From Marsupella aquatica (lineage: Eukaryota > Marchantiophyta), in contig OZ316899.1 of the NCBI GenBank assembly GCA_973895155.1, positions 12,896,001 to 12,960,000 on the forward strand: DNA of 64,000 bases. The letters run 5' to 3'. The translations under genes and the position numbers were made by a program. The notes under the pieces are model-generated. The model did not search any database, had not been told where the DNA came from, and saw only the letters and a list, made by a program, of their open reading frames with translations. Positions 52,510-62,475 of the stretch are shown piece after piece; position 1 is the stretch's first letter, and every line of letters starts with the position of its first letter.

Positions 52510-55205
52510 CTAATGTCTGGTGCGCTTGCCAGAGCCGTCTGAGTGGGAGCGGCCATCCTGCTGCCTACGGAGTCTGTCATTGTCCGCCTTGAGGAGCTGG
52601 ACTTGGTCCAGCAGAGATTTGTTTTCTTGCTTTGCCGCGTCCGTCTCCTGAGCTGCCTCCTGGCATGCCACTTCCAGTTGCTGGGCGTTGCTCGTCAGCT
52701 TGTCCACCACCTCAGTCATTTTCTTGGCTTTGGCTTGAAGCCGTGCCACTTTGCCCTGCAGGGTGGCAATCTCTGCAGTGTCATGCTGGGCCTGTTCTTC
52801 GGCCTCCTCTAGGTCTTTTTGCCAGATGATAGTTTGGTTCTTCAAACTGTCAACCTGGGTCCGGAGCCGCGCAATCTCGGCCTCCTTCCCGGCTTTGGCC
52901 TGTTCGGCTAAGGCGGTAAGGGCATGCGCATTTGCTAACAACTCATTGGCGGCTGCAACCTTGGGTCGTAGTTGCATAAGCTCAGCCTCTTGAGCTGCAA
53001 CTTCATCCTTTAGGTACACGGACTCAACCCGGTACCGCTCTATCCGCTGAAGGGCCTCCGACTGAGCCTGACCTGCCTTTACTGCGGTAACCAACTCCTG
53101 ATTGAAGAAGTAGGCTACCTTCCAAGCCATGAACTCCCCGGTATCCCGGGCTATCTGTTGGGAGAAATCTCCCAAAAGCCCATTTAGAAATGTACCCGGT
53201 ACGAAGAGTTCCGGGTGGTCCAGGTTATGCCCGTCTAGAGTTGGGCATGGGCAGACGTTAACTCGTGTGGGAGCTGGGGTAGTGACATCTAGCCCTAGGG
53301 ATGTAGTGTTGGAAGGGGCTGGAGTGTCCTCCTCTACCATCGGGCTGTCCTCTGGAATAGCCACTGGTGGGTCTTCTGGACCCTCGGGCTTGGGCAAGGC
53401 CTCCACTGCCCCGACTTCTGCACCAGACCCGGCCTGGTTGATCGCGTCTAAGGTTGCCATCACTGCCTCTTCCGGTACTTCTTCGGCCACGGCTACCGCT
53501 ACCTGTGGAGGTTGGATGGGTGAGGCCTGCATCGCTGCCAGACTTCGGGCCTTGGGTTGAGGCCGTCTCTCCAAGGCCGGGAAGATCCACTTAGTCGGGA
53601 CCAACTTAGTTACGTTGACCCGGGGAAGGGTTCGTTGATCAAACCGGGCGTACCACTTGAGAATTTTCTCGATGTGGCTCGCAAAATACGCCTTCCCGCC
53701 GTTGTATAGCGACTTCCTTTGCCACTCCATCTCTTCATGGAACTTCTTAGCGAAGTACAAAGCCCACTTCCTAGGTCGATAGTTCTCGACCTGGATAACC
53801 TGGGCAGCGGAGATCTCGCCCCAGGGTTCCATCATGTGGAGGGCGTACCTCTGGAACTCCAGCCGCTCAGCATTTTGGGGATGAGGCAGGTCCTCATCAC
53901 GAACCCGTTGTCCACTGACCCCTCGGAGGGAAAACTCAAGGATTGGTACTTGGCTACCTTGCCCCCGGGAGCCCGTGATTTGACTCGGTGATTGCCCTCG
54001 GGTAGCCCAAAGATCATCCTGAGCCGCTCCTCTGTGAGGGACATATTCCTCCCCCGCAGCCAAGTATGCTGACGGACGTCGTCATAATTCTTGACAAACT
54101 CCGTCATGTCCTCCCTGTATATCTGCAGGTGTTCCAGGGGAGAGAGGCGAGGTGCTCGAACCCCCGAGTCTTCAAGTACACCGCATGTTTGGGGTGGAGG
54201 ATGTTCTTATGCACGTTTTCCCCCATGTGGTGTATTGTTACCGTGGCCATGGGTAACCTGGATACAGCTGTGGGTTCCTTCCTATTCTTTCCCCGAGACT
54301 GGCTCCCATGATGGCTTGGGGAGGGTGACACCTCCCCATCCTCCCGATCGGGTATGGGTAGTGCCACCGCCGTTAGTATTGGGGCCGGGGAGGCTACGGT
54401 TACCGTGTTATCCGCTGGAGCCGCTACTCGGGTCCGGGCGTGGGGAAGGGGCAATGTAGTGCCGGCTCCCTGGGTGCTTGCTCCTCTAGGCCGCCTGAGC
54501 AGGGGTAAGGTATCGTCTTTGTCATCGCTGAGGTCCACAGCGTTGATGACGGAGCATACTTGTACTGGCGGGCGACCGGCGGTGGGGATTGGCTAGGTTG
54601 AGGTTGAGGTTGAGGCTGAGACTGAGCCTGGACTGGTGCGGGTACGGGCATGGTTGGGCTAGCACTGGTAGTTGATGGTGTAGTTGCCATGAAATTTTGT
54701 AGGTGTCGGTAGAGGTTTTCTGATGCAAGTGTAGACGCCCTTGTAGATCGGGTAGCGCTGGACTCGTTGTTGATGATGTCCCGGACCCGAGCGGGGATGT
54801 GGTCAAAGTGGTGCCGTTGTAAGTCGATCGTGCTTGGGATATTGAAGACCTCGTCCGAGAGCCAAAGCAATGCCTCCCAGAAGCTGATATATTTGCCTCC
54901 GTTGAAGAAGTCCCCTGATATTTTTTTGGGTCGGTAAAGCTCGCTTTGGGACGGGTAATCAAAGTTAGGGAGATAGTGATGGCGGCCTGCTAGGCGGATG
55001 GCTCTCTCGTACTTGCGTTCGATCTCGTATCGTTGCGGGTTGGCATGTTTCAACGAGTCGGCCAAGTGCCCTCTGATAGACAGGAATGCGTCCAAAATCG
55101 TATGGCCGAATTGGAAAGGATTGTGTGCGACATTCAGAGGAGATGGAAGGTGACTAAAGATAAGCGAGAGAACTAGGGTCCAAGCTGGCGCGTGGACTGA
55201 AGAAC
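52510..55205 (-). pseudogene. LTR-encoded gag-like/coiled-coil protein (frameshifted copy)
   Basis: An N-terminal part in one frame (PQRYEIERKYERAIRLAG, FWEALLWLSDEVFNIPSTID) aligns block by block with the intact protein at 16088. After a Pro/Gln-rich linker the frame shifts near 54430 and again near 54110. MSLTEERLRMIFGLPEGN and LEFQRYALHMMEPWGEISAA then give the globular domain, and FHEEMEWQRKSLYNGGKAYF follows. The last frame (54063-52510) is open to the end through a Pro/Glu-rich linker and a coiled coil of about 180 residues (52990-52560). The coding order is the same as in the other LTR copies. Two frameshifts make it inactive. The start codon is unclear. Confidence 0.75.
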
Positions 55206-55226
55206 TGGTGCACTGCAAAGGATCGG

Positions 55227-55239
55227 CCCCCTTTTTATA
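55227..55239 (-). promoter_or_regulatory. TATA box inside the solo LTR
   Basis: TATAAAAAGGGGG on the minus strand lies about 365 bp after the LTR start and just before the coding region. This suggests a U3 of about 0.4 kb with the protein downstream of the transcription start. Confidence 0.7.
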
Positions 55240-55605
55240 CTCTAAGAGCTCGTCGATCGCCCGTCGCCTCCTCATGGTTTATAGGCCAAGCCTTTCACGC
55301 TTGCAGTGTACCGGCCACTCCGCCAGTCCAGGTCAGCGTGTGTCAGTGGCCGCCTCCCGAAGTTTGTTATACGGACCCGAGGGGGAAAGGGGAGGGCCCA
55401 TTACACGCTCGTAACCTGGGCATGCGAATGGCGACCCGCCGCCAGCCCAAACACGAATGCCCTTATTGACTAATGATTTTCTACTCATAATGGCTACCTA
55501 AATACTATCATTATGCTAATAATTATGGCCTAAGATACCTCTACTGCACGTGCTAAGCGTGGTTAGGCCAAATCATTTATTAGCCACCGTACCGGCAACG
55601 TCACA

Positions 55606-55764
55606 CGCATCCAGAAGGACGCAACAACTATCAGCACATCAACGACACGAAGGACAGGCCAAGGCAGGCCGCAAAATCCACACCAAAAAAAAAAACACAA
55701 AAAAAAAATAGGAAGGCTGCGCCAGTTCTCTCAACTCTCAGTTCTCTCACTTCCTCTTCAACCC
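55606..55764 (-). other. LINE 5' end with T-rich tracts
   Basis: This is the first part of the LINE on minus (GGGTTGAAGAGGAAGTGAGA). It holds two runs of about ten T on minus (A runs at 55686 and 55700 on plus). No gene is present. Confidence 0.6.
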
Positions 55765-55780
55765 TGCTCCGTACATTCTT
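55765..55780 (+). repeat. Target-site duplication of the LINE (right copy)
   Basis: TGCTCCGTACATTCTT is identical to 42101-42116. G1 gag coding sequence lies directly outside both copies. Confidence 0.93.
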
Positions 55781-57014
55781 GTGCAAAGTGGTCGGACTTC
55801 TCGCAATTATAGCACACCGGAGTCCGCCAGACCCCTGGTTTAGGCAGTATACTCAGATTACTAACCACTTGAGGGCTGCACCCATTCTGGGGATATGAGT
55901 ATGGGGTGTGGAACCCTGGATTGTGCCCGCTTAGTGTGCAAGGTCCGGTCATACTCATCTGAAACACTACTTTGGCCGGATCCTCAAAGAAGTACTCCAT
56001 CGTGCTTCCCTCAAGTTCTGATTGTCCAGGTTCCAACTCTATTTGATGTACTCGGGTATTTCACCTTGGACATTCTTGAACCACGTGTCCAGACTGGTAA
56101 CACTTGGAGCACCAAGCATGTGCTCTAGTTTGTGGTGGTTTCTTCTTCTCTGGTGGTTTTTTGGCCAAATGCACAGATAGTGCCTTAAGCCAATCCGTAA
56201 TTTCATTCAGATTTTCCTCCTCCACAGCCTTGGGGTCCATAGCGGCAGCCTTGGCTTGCGGTCTGAGTTTAACCAAGCTTGACCAAGAGTCCTTCTTTTT
56301 CCGTCGGGCTTGAGAGTGGACAAACTGCTAGACAATGATTTGCTAGACTTCAAGTCGTAGTCTGAAGAGGAGCTCATCCTCCCCTTCTTCTTACGTTGCT
56401 TCCTTATTTCCTCCTCTTCTCATTGTACTCTGAGTTCAAATTGCTAAAGGTCTGATATCTTTGGCTCTTCTTACTTTTTGTTCTTTGATTAAACTGAGAG
56501 GCATAGTGCAATTCCCAGAAGGATTCCGCACTATCGATTGCCTGTTTAAGGTGGTGGTCCTCTTGTCCAGCACCGAGAACGCCATCTTTTGAGGCAGCGC
56601 ATTCACAAACCACTTCATTAAAAGTGAGTCAACGGGCTTTGGTCAAATCTTGGCAGCAGCCTTCTGGAACCTCTGCAAGAATTTGCTAAGTGAGTCATGC
56701 TTACCCATCTGCATTTGTCCTATCTTTGACAAGGCCCAGGATTCAATGCCAACGGGCCTGAATTCCTGTAGGAAGGCTGACTGGAACTGGCCCCACATGA
56801 AGCTGGGTGGTTGCAAGTTAAACCACGGTCGTGCTTCTCCCCGTAGTACGCCTGGAAGAATGGTTAGCTTAATGGCTTCCTCGTCATTCGCCTTAGTCAT
56901 GGCCTCAAATTTGGCCAACCACTCATTTGGGTCATCTGTAGGCCTTCCCTTGAATGGTCGATAGTGAAACTGAGATTGCTGTGGCACAGTGGTCCGAGAC
57001 CAGGGGGAGGTCAC
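55781..57014 (-). pseudogene. G1 gag, 5' part, with two CCHC knuckles
   Basis: HYRPFKGRPTDDPNEWLAKF, ANDEEAIKLTILPGVLRGEA, WFNLQPPSFMWGQFQSAFLQ and DSLSKFLQRFQKAAAKI form a clear retrotransposon gag (capsid) domain at 57014-56643. After stops and a frameshift, WCSKCYQSGHVVQECPR (about 56105-56061) and VCYNCEKSDHFAQEC (about 55830-55775) are canonical zinc knuckles that would package RNA. The reading frame is interrupted at 55780 by the LINE. The first ATG at 57014 is plausible but unproven. A Pro/Gly-rich leader (57015-57326) precedes it. Confidence 0.85.
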
Positions 57015-57326
57015 AATGCACCTGGTGTTGGTGGCGGCGGTGGAGCCAATGGAGCTTCTTTGCCTGCTGGTGCTTGGGTCCCCATTGTAGTATTCAACCC
57101 CCTTGGGGCGGCTCCGCTCCCTGCCTCGGTTAATGCATCTTCTCCTCCCAAGCTCAACGCTCCTTCCGTATGCTATAAATATGCAGATTGCAAGCAGGTA
57201 AGGGGCATGCCCCTTTCTTAATCCGCACGAGACACAATCACTTGTTTAATAAATCACTACACGGCTCCACTCGTAAGGCAAAATGAGTGCCCCCTCCATC
57301 TAGTGCCAAAAAACCAGGGGCGTATA

Positions 57327-57453
57327 TGTTGCGCCACTAATCTGGGCCTTAAATCCGGGTTACTCGCACACGACCTCTAGTAGGGGTGAGGTTTCGGGCA
57401 AGGAGGGGTGTAGTGGCCTTAATTAGTCTAAGTCGGACTATATATGTAGGTAC
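57327..57453 (-). repeat. End of the G1 5' LTR
   Basis: Read on minus it ends AGATTAGTGGCGCAACA. Over about 120 bp it matches the end of the solo LTR at 19250-19374 (CCCGGATTTAAGGCCCAG is shared). The internal sequence begins TATACGCCCCTGGTTTTTTG. Copia D truncates it at 57454. Confidence 0.82.
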
Positions 57454-57603
57454 TGTTGAAACACCACAACATGGAAATGACCAATCTTCTCATTCATGGG
57501 GAAAGACTTTATACAAGAGGTAGTTACTAAGGATGTTAGTGTAACTACCTAGAGGTGGAGGTTTAACCTTGGTTAATGGTAGACTTAACCTTGGGTTATA
57601 ACA
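57454..57603 (-). repeat. 3' LTR of copia D
   Basis: 150 bp with TG...CA ends. It shares the end GGGTTATAACA and the adjoining C-rich tract with copia B. Confidence 0.85.
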
Positions 57604-58468
57604 CTCCCCCTTGGGTGCACCATGGAAACATGTTATGGTGCAACCAACAAGTCTACCATATGTGAAGTGAAAGTGTTGTATTTCTAAGATATGGCCTATT
57701 GGAAATGAGAAGAAATGGGGGGATGTAACCTCATTAAAACCTCCCCTACTTTCTTTTGGGAGGAAAGAGTGTTACCCATCCCGCCTTATTCAAAATGTAA
57801 TGTAATGTTAAGTGTAAGCAGTGTCAACTAGTGTGACCTAAACTACTCAGATGAATGAGGTCGTTCGTAAGGTTAGCCGCATTCGATGAAGGAAGTGTCG
57901 AAGAAGAATGAGCAGTAGTTGTTGCAAGGGAAAAGGAAGTTTGTGAGGTTCATCGTTTAGGGAAAAGCGGATTAGAGGAGCAAATGTTGGGAGGAGCGTC
58001 AAAGATCGATGGGTGTGGGATTGTTGTGTAACCATATACTCAGGTTCAGTAAGATTTCCATTTGCGCTCCTATGGATATTTGTATGAACTGGTGACTATG
58101 CGTCTGTGTAAGGGCCTGCTGCAGCTGATCGCGTTGATGTTTTGTTGTTGTGATGTGCTCCAAAACTGATCCGTGTAGTTGATCTGGGGCTGTAAGCTTG
58201 AAGTTCTGAGGAATGAGATGGAGTCATTGTCCCTCGACGCCACGTTGGCTTGCGCTCGTGTTTGTCTTGATCAGGTTATTCCCTCACTGGTTTTGCTTGT
58301 TGCAGTTGGGTGCAAAACAGCTTTGTAGACTCACTACGATTTGTCGTTGGTTTCGAAAATAGTTGATTTGACAATGGGTAGCCTCTTCATAACGCTAATA
58401 GCTTGTTCTCCCATGTACAATCGTATCAATCTCCCCCTGGGCTTGTCATTTACTTGTTCTGCTTCACG
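57604..58468. other. Copia D 3' non-coding tail
   Basis: The stretch lies between the RNase H stop and the LTR. It has no recognisable gene. Its sequence texture is like the equivalent part of copia B (25102-25833). Confidence 0.5.
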
Positions 58469-58816
58469 TCAGAGTGAACCCTGTATAAAAGAAGATAATC
58501 TCCGCATGCCTATGGACTTTGTTAGTTCACTATGGATAGATGGGGGTAATGCTTTGGTTAGTAGGTTGGCACGGTTTTGTTGGCTACGAATCCATTGTAC
58601 AGTAATTGTATCTTCCAATTGTTCGTGGGTAAAGAAAAATTTGGGGGTGATATGCTTGGTTTTGTCTCCTTTAATAAATCCAGTGGCGATTTGTTCAACA
58701 CAGGGGCGATTGTCCTCGAAAATAATTGTTGGAGATGTGAGTTTTGGCATACCTGTATGCTCTGAGATGTGACTGATCACATTTCGGAGCCAGATGCACT
58801 CACGGCTGGCTTCGTA
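58469..58816 (-). pseudogene. Copia D RNase H, C-terminal part
   Basis: YEASRECIWLRNVISHISEH, EDNRPCVEQIATGFIKGDKT and QQNRANLLTKALPPSIH are the standard last blocks of copia RNase H, ending at a stop at 58469. The part before YEAS lies at 60800 onward, because an insertion separates the ALYEAS codons. Confidence 0.88.
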
Positions 58817-60799
58817 TCCTAAACTATAATACAAGGTTGCGCCTTTTTATGAAGTGGTCGTCATTCAAATTTGCAGTGTCCAAAAAACGTTAATCATGTT
58901 AAAGAGAAGGAATAAAGGTTATATTAAATTTAGTGTGCACCAAAAAAATAATGAATACATTCCAAACAAGAGGGGAATCAAATGGGAGACACAAAAGTAG
59001 GGAGCCAATGCTAGAACCAATGGGGCACACAAAACAAGAGAGTGAATGTACATGCATGAGTATCAAGGAGGTATACACATGAAATACCAAAGTACATAAT
59101 ATATATGATACTATATATAATAATGATATTAATTTAATTAAAAATAGGTTAGATTACAAAGACAATATCAAAAGCTGTAATAAAATGTTACTTTTTATTT
59201 ATTATAGTAGTCATTCAAATCTGCAATACCCCAAAAATGAAAAACATGAAAGAATGATTTCTTTTGTGAATGAAAATGGAGAGCAATGTTTCCAAGCAAA
59301 AAATGAATTTAATAGTACAAAGAAAATAAGGAGGGTCTCTAGCAATGCAAAGAGTATCAAGGAGACCCTTCCTTTACCATGCACCACTATAATCCTGATC
59401 CCGTCCCTTTATAAACTTAAAAAAGTGACAATCAATCTTGAATGTTCATCAAAACATAATTTTTTTCACACTTTAAGATCTATCCATACACCCCTTCTAC
59501 AAGTAAGTTCCTGCCCAAGCTACCCTTTAACCTTCCCATACCTGCCACAATTGAAAAAATTAATCAAATGTTAATTAAATTTATTAATATATAAATAATT
59601 CTAATTTTTTTGAAATAATTTCAAATATAAATAAAATATAGATAAAATATTTTCTCATCTTGACATCTTTTCTTCATATTAAGATCTTCTCCTCAAGATC
59701 TTTGCTCATCTTGACATATTTTCCTCGCCTTGAGATCTTTTCTCACCTCAACATATATATTATATTTGTCTCGTTTTGCCACCTGGTCATCTTTATCTCA
59801 CCACAACATCTTTCTTCACCCTCAACATTTTTTCCTCATATTGACATCTTTTTCTCATCTCACCATCTTTTCTCTCCTTGACTTATTTTTCTCACCTCCG
59901 AATGTTTTTCTCTAATATGACATCTTTTCCTCACCTTGCTATATTTTCTTTCCTTGACATATTTTTCTCAGCTCAAAATGTTTTTCTCTTATTGACATCT
60001 TTTTTCACCTTGATATATTTTCTCACCTCAACATGCATCATTTGTGCAAAGCATAGGTATCAGGCTCGATATGTACTTAACAACATCTTTTACTTCACAA
60101 CATCTTTTAGTAATGACATACTTTATCTATTGACCAGTTTATACTTAACAACATCTTAATACTTGACGACATCTTTGGCATAACGACATTGTTGGTGACA
60201 TGACATCTACTTACTTGACACAATTTTTTACTTGATGATCTTTAGGGCAACATGCCATCTTTGGCAAAATGACTTCTTTTTCTTAACAACATCTTTTTAC
60301 TTCATGACATTTTTCACATAAGAACATCATTATTGGGAAACACAATATATAATTCTCTTAAGAGCATTTTGGGAGCCACAACACTTTCCTCTTAGCGACA
60401 TCTTGGGGGACACTACATCTTGGGCGCCATGATATCCTTATTTTAATGATATTTTGGGAGACACAACATTTTTTTTCTTAACAACATCTTTTGTGCATTG
60501 CATGGGTAATTCCCTCAATGATGTCTTGGCCGACACGACATATTTTCTCTCCTTGATGTCTTTGCCGACACGACATCTTTTTTTCAACGACATCTTGGCC
60601 GACATGACAACTTTTTTTCAACGACCTCTTGGCCAACATGACATCTTTTTTTCTCAACGACTTTTTTTCTCTCAACCACCTCTTGGCCGACACGACATTT
60701 TGTCTCTCCACGACCTCTTGGCTGACACGACATCTTTTTTTCTCAACGACATCTTGGCCGACACGACTTCTTTTGTGCAACGCATGGGTATTGAGCTCG
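58817..60799 (+). mobile_element. AT-rich Helitron-like insertion (non-autonomous) in copia D RNase H
   Basis: The flanks read ...GGCTTCGTA and TAGAGCAATA..., which together restore the expected RNase H codons for ALYEAS with no base gained or lost. The insertion therefore lies between A and T without a duplication, and the insert begins TC. Both are Helitron traits. The 3' end reads GAGCTCG, not the usual CTRR, and I see no clear terminal hairpin, so the assignment is tentative. An alternative reading is a 5-bp duplication TCGTA. The body is low-complexity: CTCACCTTGACATCTTTT-like runs (59650-60030) and ACGACATCTTGGCCGACACG-like units (60340-60790). No gene is present. Confidence 0.5.
60340..60795. 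repeat. ACGACATCTTGGCCGACACG repeat block
   Basis: About ten irregular units occur with periods of about 30-40 bp and T-rich spacers. TTGTGCA(A/T)(C/T)GCATGGGTA appears near 60485 and at the insertion end (about 60773), with a related TTGTGCAAAGCATAGGTA near 60042. Confidence 0.7.
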
Positions 60800-62413
60800 T
60801 AGAGCAATAATTTTGCAATGATTCAATGATGTGGTGGTAAGAGTTTGCTTGGTACTTTTCCAAGACATCGCTGTTGAGCCGATCAGAAAAATATATCCTG
60901 TCTGTGATTTAGTATCTGCAGGGTCAGAAAGGTAACCGGCATCTGCATAGCCGGTTAGTATGCCATCTGTTTGTGTGAGGAAATGCAGGCCCATGTCCAC
61001 CATACCAATTAGGTAATGGAAATTTCTTTTCAAACCATTCCAATGCCTGATGGTTGGCTGTGAGTTGTGTTGAGCTAGTAGGCTCACTGCAAACGCTATG
61101 TCCGGATGAGTCTGATTAGCCAAGAACATGAGAGCCCCTATAGCAGATAGGTAGGGCTTCTTAGAGTTGAGAAGTGGCTCGTTCTCCTCTCTCTTACAAA
61201 AAATGTCTTTCTGCTGATCCAGTGATCGCAGATCCATTGGAGAGGTTACTGCTTTGGCCTTATCCATGTTAAATTGTTTCAGTATTCTGTTCGTGTATGT
61301 TGTTTGATGTAAGAGAATGCCATCAGGTAAATAATCAAACTGCAGTCCGAGGCAGAAAGTAGTCTGCCCCAAATCTCTCATTTTGAATACACGTTTGAGC
61401 AGTTTAATTGTTTCCAGTGTTATTTTGTTGGTGCCAAACAAATTAAGGTCATCTACGTAGATGGCCACAATGATGAATTCATGGCTTTCTCTTTTCATAA
61501 AGAGGCATGGGGTGATGTCTGAATTCCTAAAACCCATTGCTAACATTTCTGTTTGAAAGCGTTTGTACCAGGTCCTGCCGCTTTGTTTAAGCCCATACAT
61601 GGAGCGAAGCACCTGGACAGAGAACCGGGTTTTGGCTAATAGAGCCCTCTTATCTGGTTCTAGCCTGGAAGTGGTTTTCATTATAATGGCTTGTGATGTT
61701 GACCGGAGTGTATCCTGGTCTGTATGCCCGAAACCTCCTTCAGGTGGCTTATGTGGTCTTGTTTTGGACTGCTCCCCCTTACAGTGGTGTTGGACCCTTT
61801 GTATTAATTCTATTGGAGCTTCCATGTGTATAGACTTATCAAGTTTTCCATAGATATAGGCAGTCACTATGTCCAGTTGGTGCATGGATAGTTTATGCCT
61901 CAAGGCAAAGGCTATGAGGTATCTGAAAGTAATTACATCCATTACTGGGGAATAAGTTAAATCATAATCTCTCCCTGGTACCTGAGTAAATCCTCTAGCA
62001 ACTAACCGTGCCTTATATCTAACGACTTCTCCCATAGCATATCTCTTTTTAGTGAATGTCCACTTGTAGCCTGTCAGGTGGATATCTTGTGTAACAGGTG
62101 TAATGGGGCCAAAAACTTGGCGCGAAATTAATGAATCAAGTTCTGAGTGTATGGCCGCCTCCCACTTAGGCCAATCTGGTTGACTCTGTGCTTCCTTTAT
62201 TGTTCGGGGGTCAGGGGTCTCATTAAGCATTTCTTGTGAGATTTGAAAAGCAAAAATTTCATCTGGTTTTGTCTGTGTTCTATCCCAGATCTTCCCACTT
62301 ATATTATAGTGTATGGCCGTCTCTTCATTATCATCAAGCCTTACAGTTGGTGTAGGGTTAATTACCAAATCGGTGGAGTTTGTTGAATATTGTTGACTGG
62401 CCTTCGTTGACAT
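60800..62413 (-). pseudogene. Copia D reverse transcriptase and RNase H N-terminal part
   Basis: The frame is open over more than 530 codons. It contains TPDPRTIKEAQSQPDWPKWE, SRQVFGPITPVTQDIHLTGY, KARLVARGFTQVPGRDYDLT, YSPVMDVITFRYLIAFALRH, MHQLDIVTAYIYGKLDKSIH, RSMYGLKQSGRTWYKRFQTE, IVAIYVDDLNLFGTNKITLE (catalytic YVDD) and ADAGYLSDPADTKSQTGYIF. It is cut at TSLNHCKIIAL by the AT-rich insertion. RT looks complete. The copy is broken only by the insertion and by integrase defects upstream. Confidence 0.92.
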
Positions 62414-62475
62414 GGTTGTTTATCAATCAATCCTGGTGGTCGACCACGCTTTGCTCTTGGGGCCGGTTCTGTTGC

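Larger units (their letters stand above)
51630..55605 (-). mobile_element. Solo LTR (3,976 bp) with a broken LTR-encoded ORF, nested in the LINE leader
   Basis: Read on minus it starts TGTGACGTTGCCGG and ends AACGACGTGACA. It is flanked by the exact 5-bp duplication CGCAT (51625-51629 and 55606-55610). A strong TATA box, TATAAAAAGGGGG, lies at 55239-55227, about 365 bp into the LTR. ATAAATGAATGAAA near 52070-52057 may be a polyadenylation region, followed by about 430 bp to the LTR end. The end (CCCGGGTTAAGGCCTAGG) resembles that of the LTRs at 19374 and 57327, so they are one family. Confidence 0.83.
42117..55764 (-). mobile_element. L1-type LINE (minus) with two nested solo LTRs
   Basis: It is bounded by a 16-bp duplication. 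The 3' end on minus is A-rich (reverse of TTTTTTTAATTTTAATTATT at 42114). The 5' end is near 55764. The order is a 5' leader (55764-55611 and 51624-51078), ORF1 with a CCHC knuckle, ORF2 with apurinic-type endonuclease and RT, a zinc C-terminus and a 3' UTR (42600-42117). About 6.0 kb remain after subtracting the solo LTRs at 51630-55605 and 43179-46805. Part of RT is deleted. Confidence 0.9.
39490..57453 (-). mobile_element. Ty3/gypsy element G1 (minus), split by a LINE and internally deleted
   Basis: The 5' LTR end is at 57327, with its remaining 127 bp cut by copia D at 57454. Gag with CCHC knuckles runs 57014-55781. A LINE sits at 42117-55764. Gag ends at 42100-41870, protease is near 41292-40939, and the start of RT is near 40340. 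It then jumps to the polypurine tract and 3' LTR at 40284. RT, RNase H and integrase are deleted. The 16-bp LINE duplication proves that the two halves were contiguous. The 3' LTR start is the same as in G2, and the 5' LTR end is the same family as the solo LTR at 15537. Confidence 0.82.

Noticed and set aside
52543-52993. Plus-strand open frames opposite the coiled coil at 52.5-53.0 kb
   Set aside because: Antisense shadows of a highly biased Glu/Ala/Gln coiled-coil coding region.
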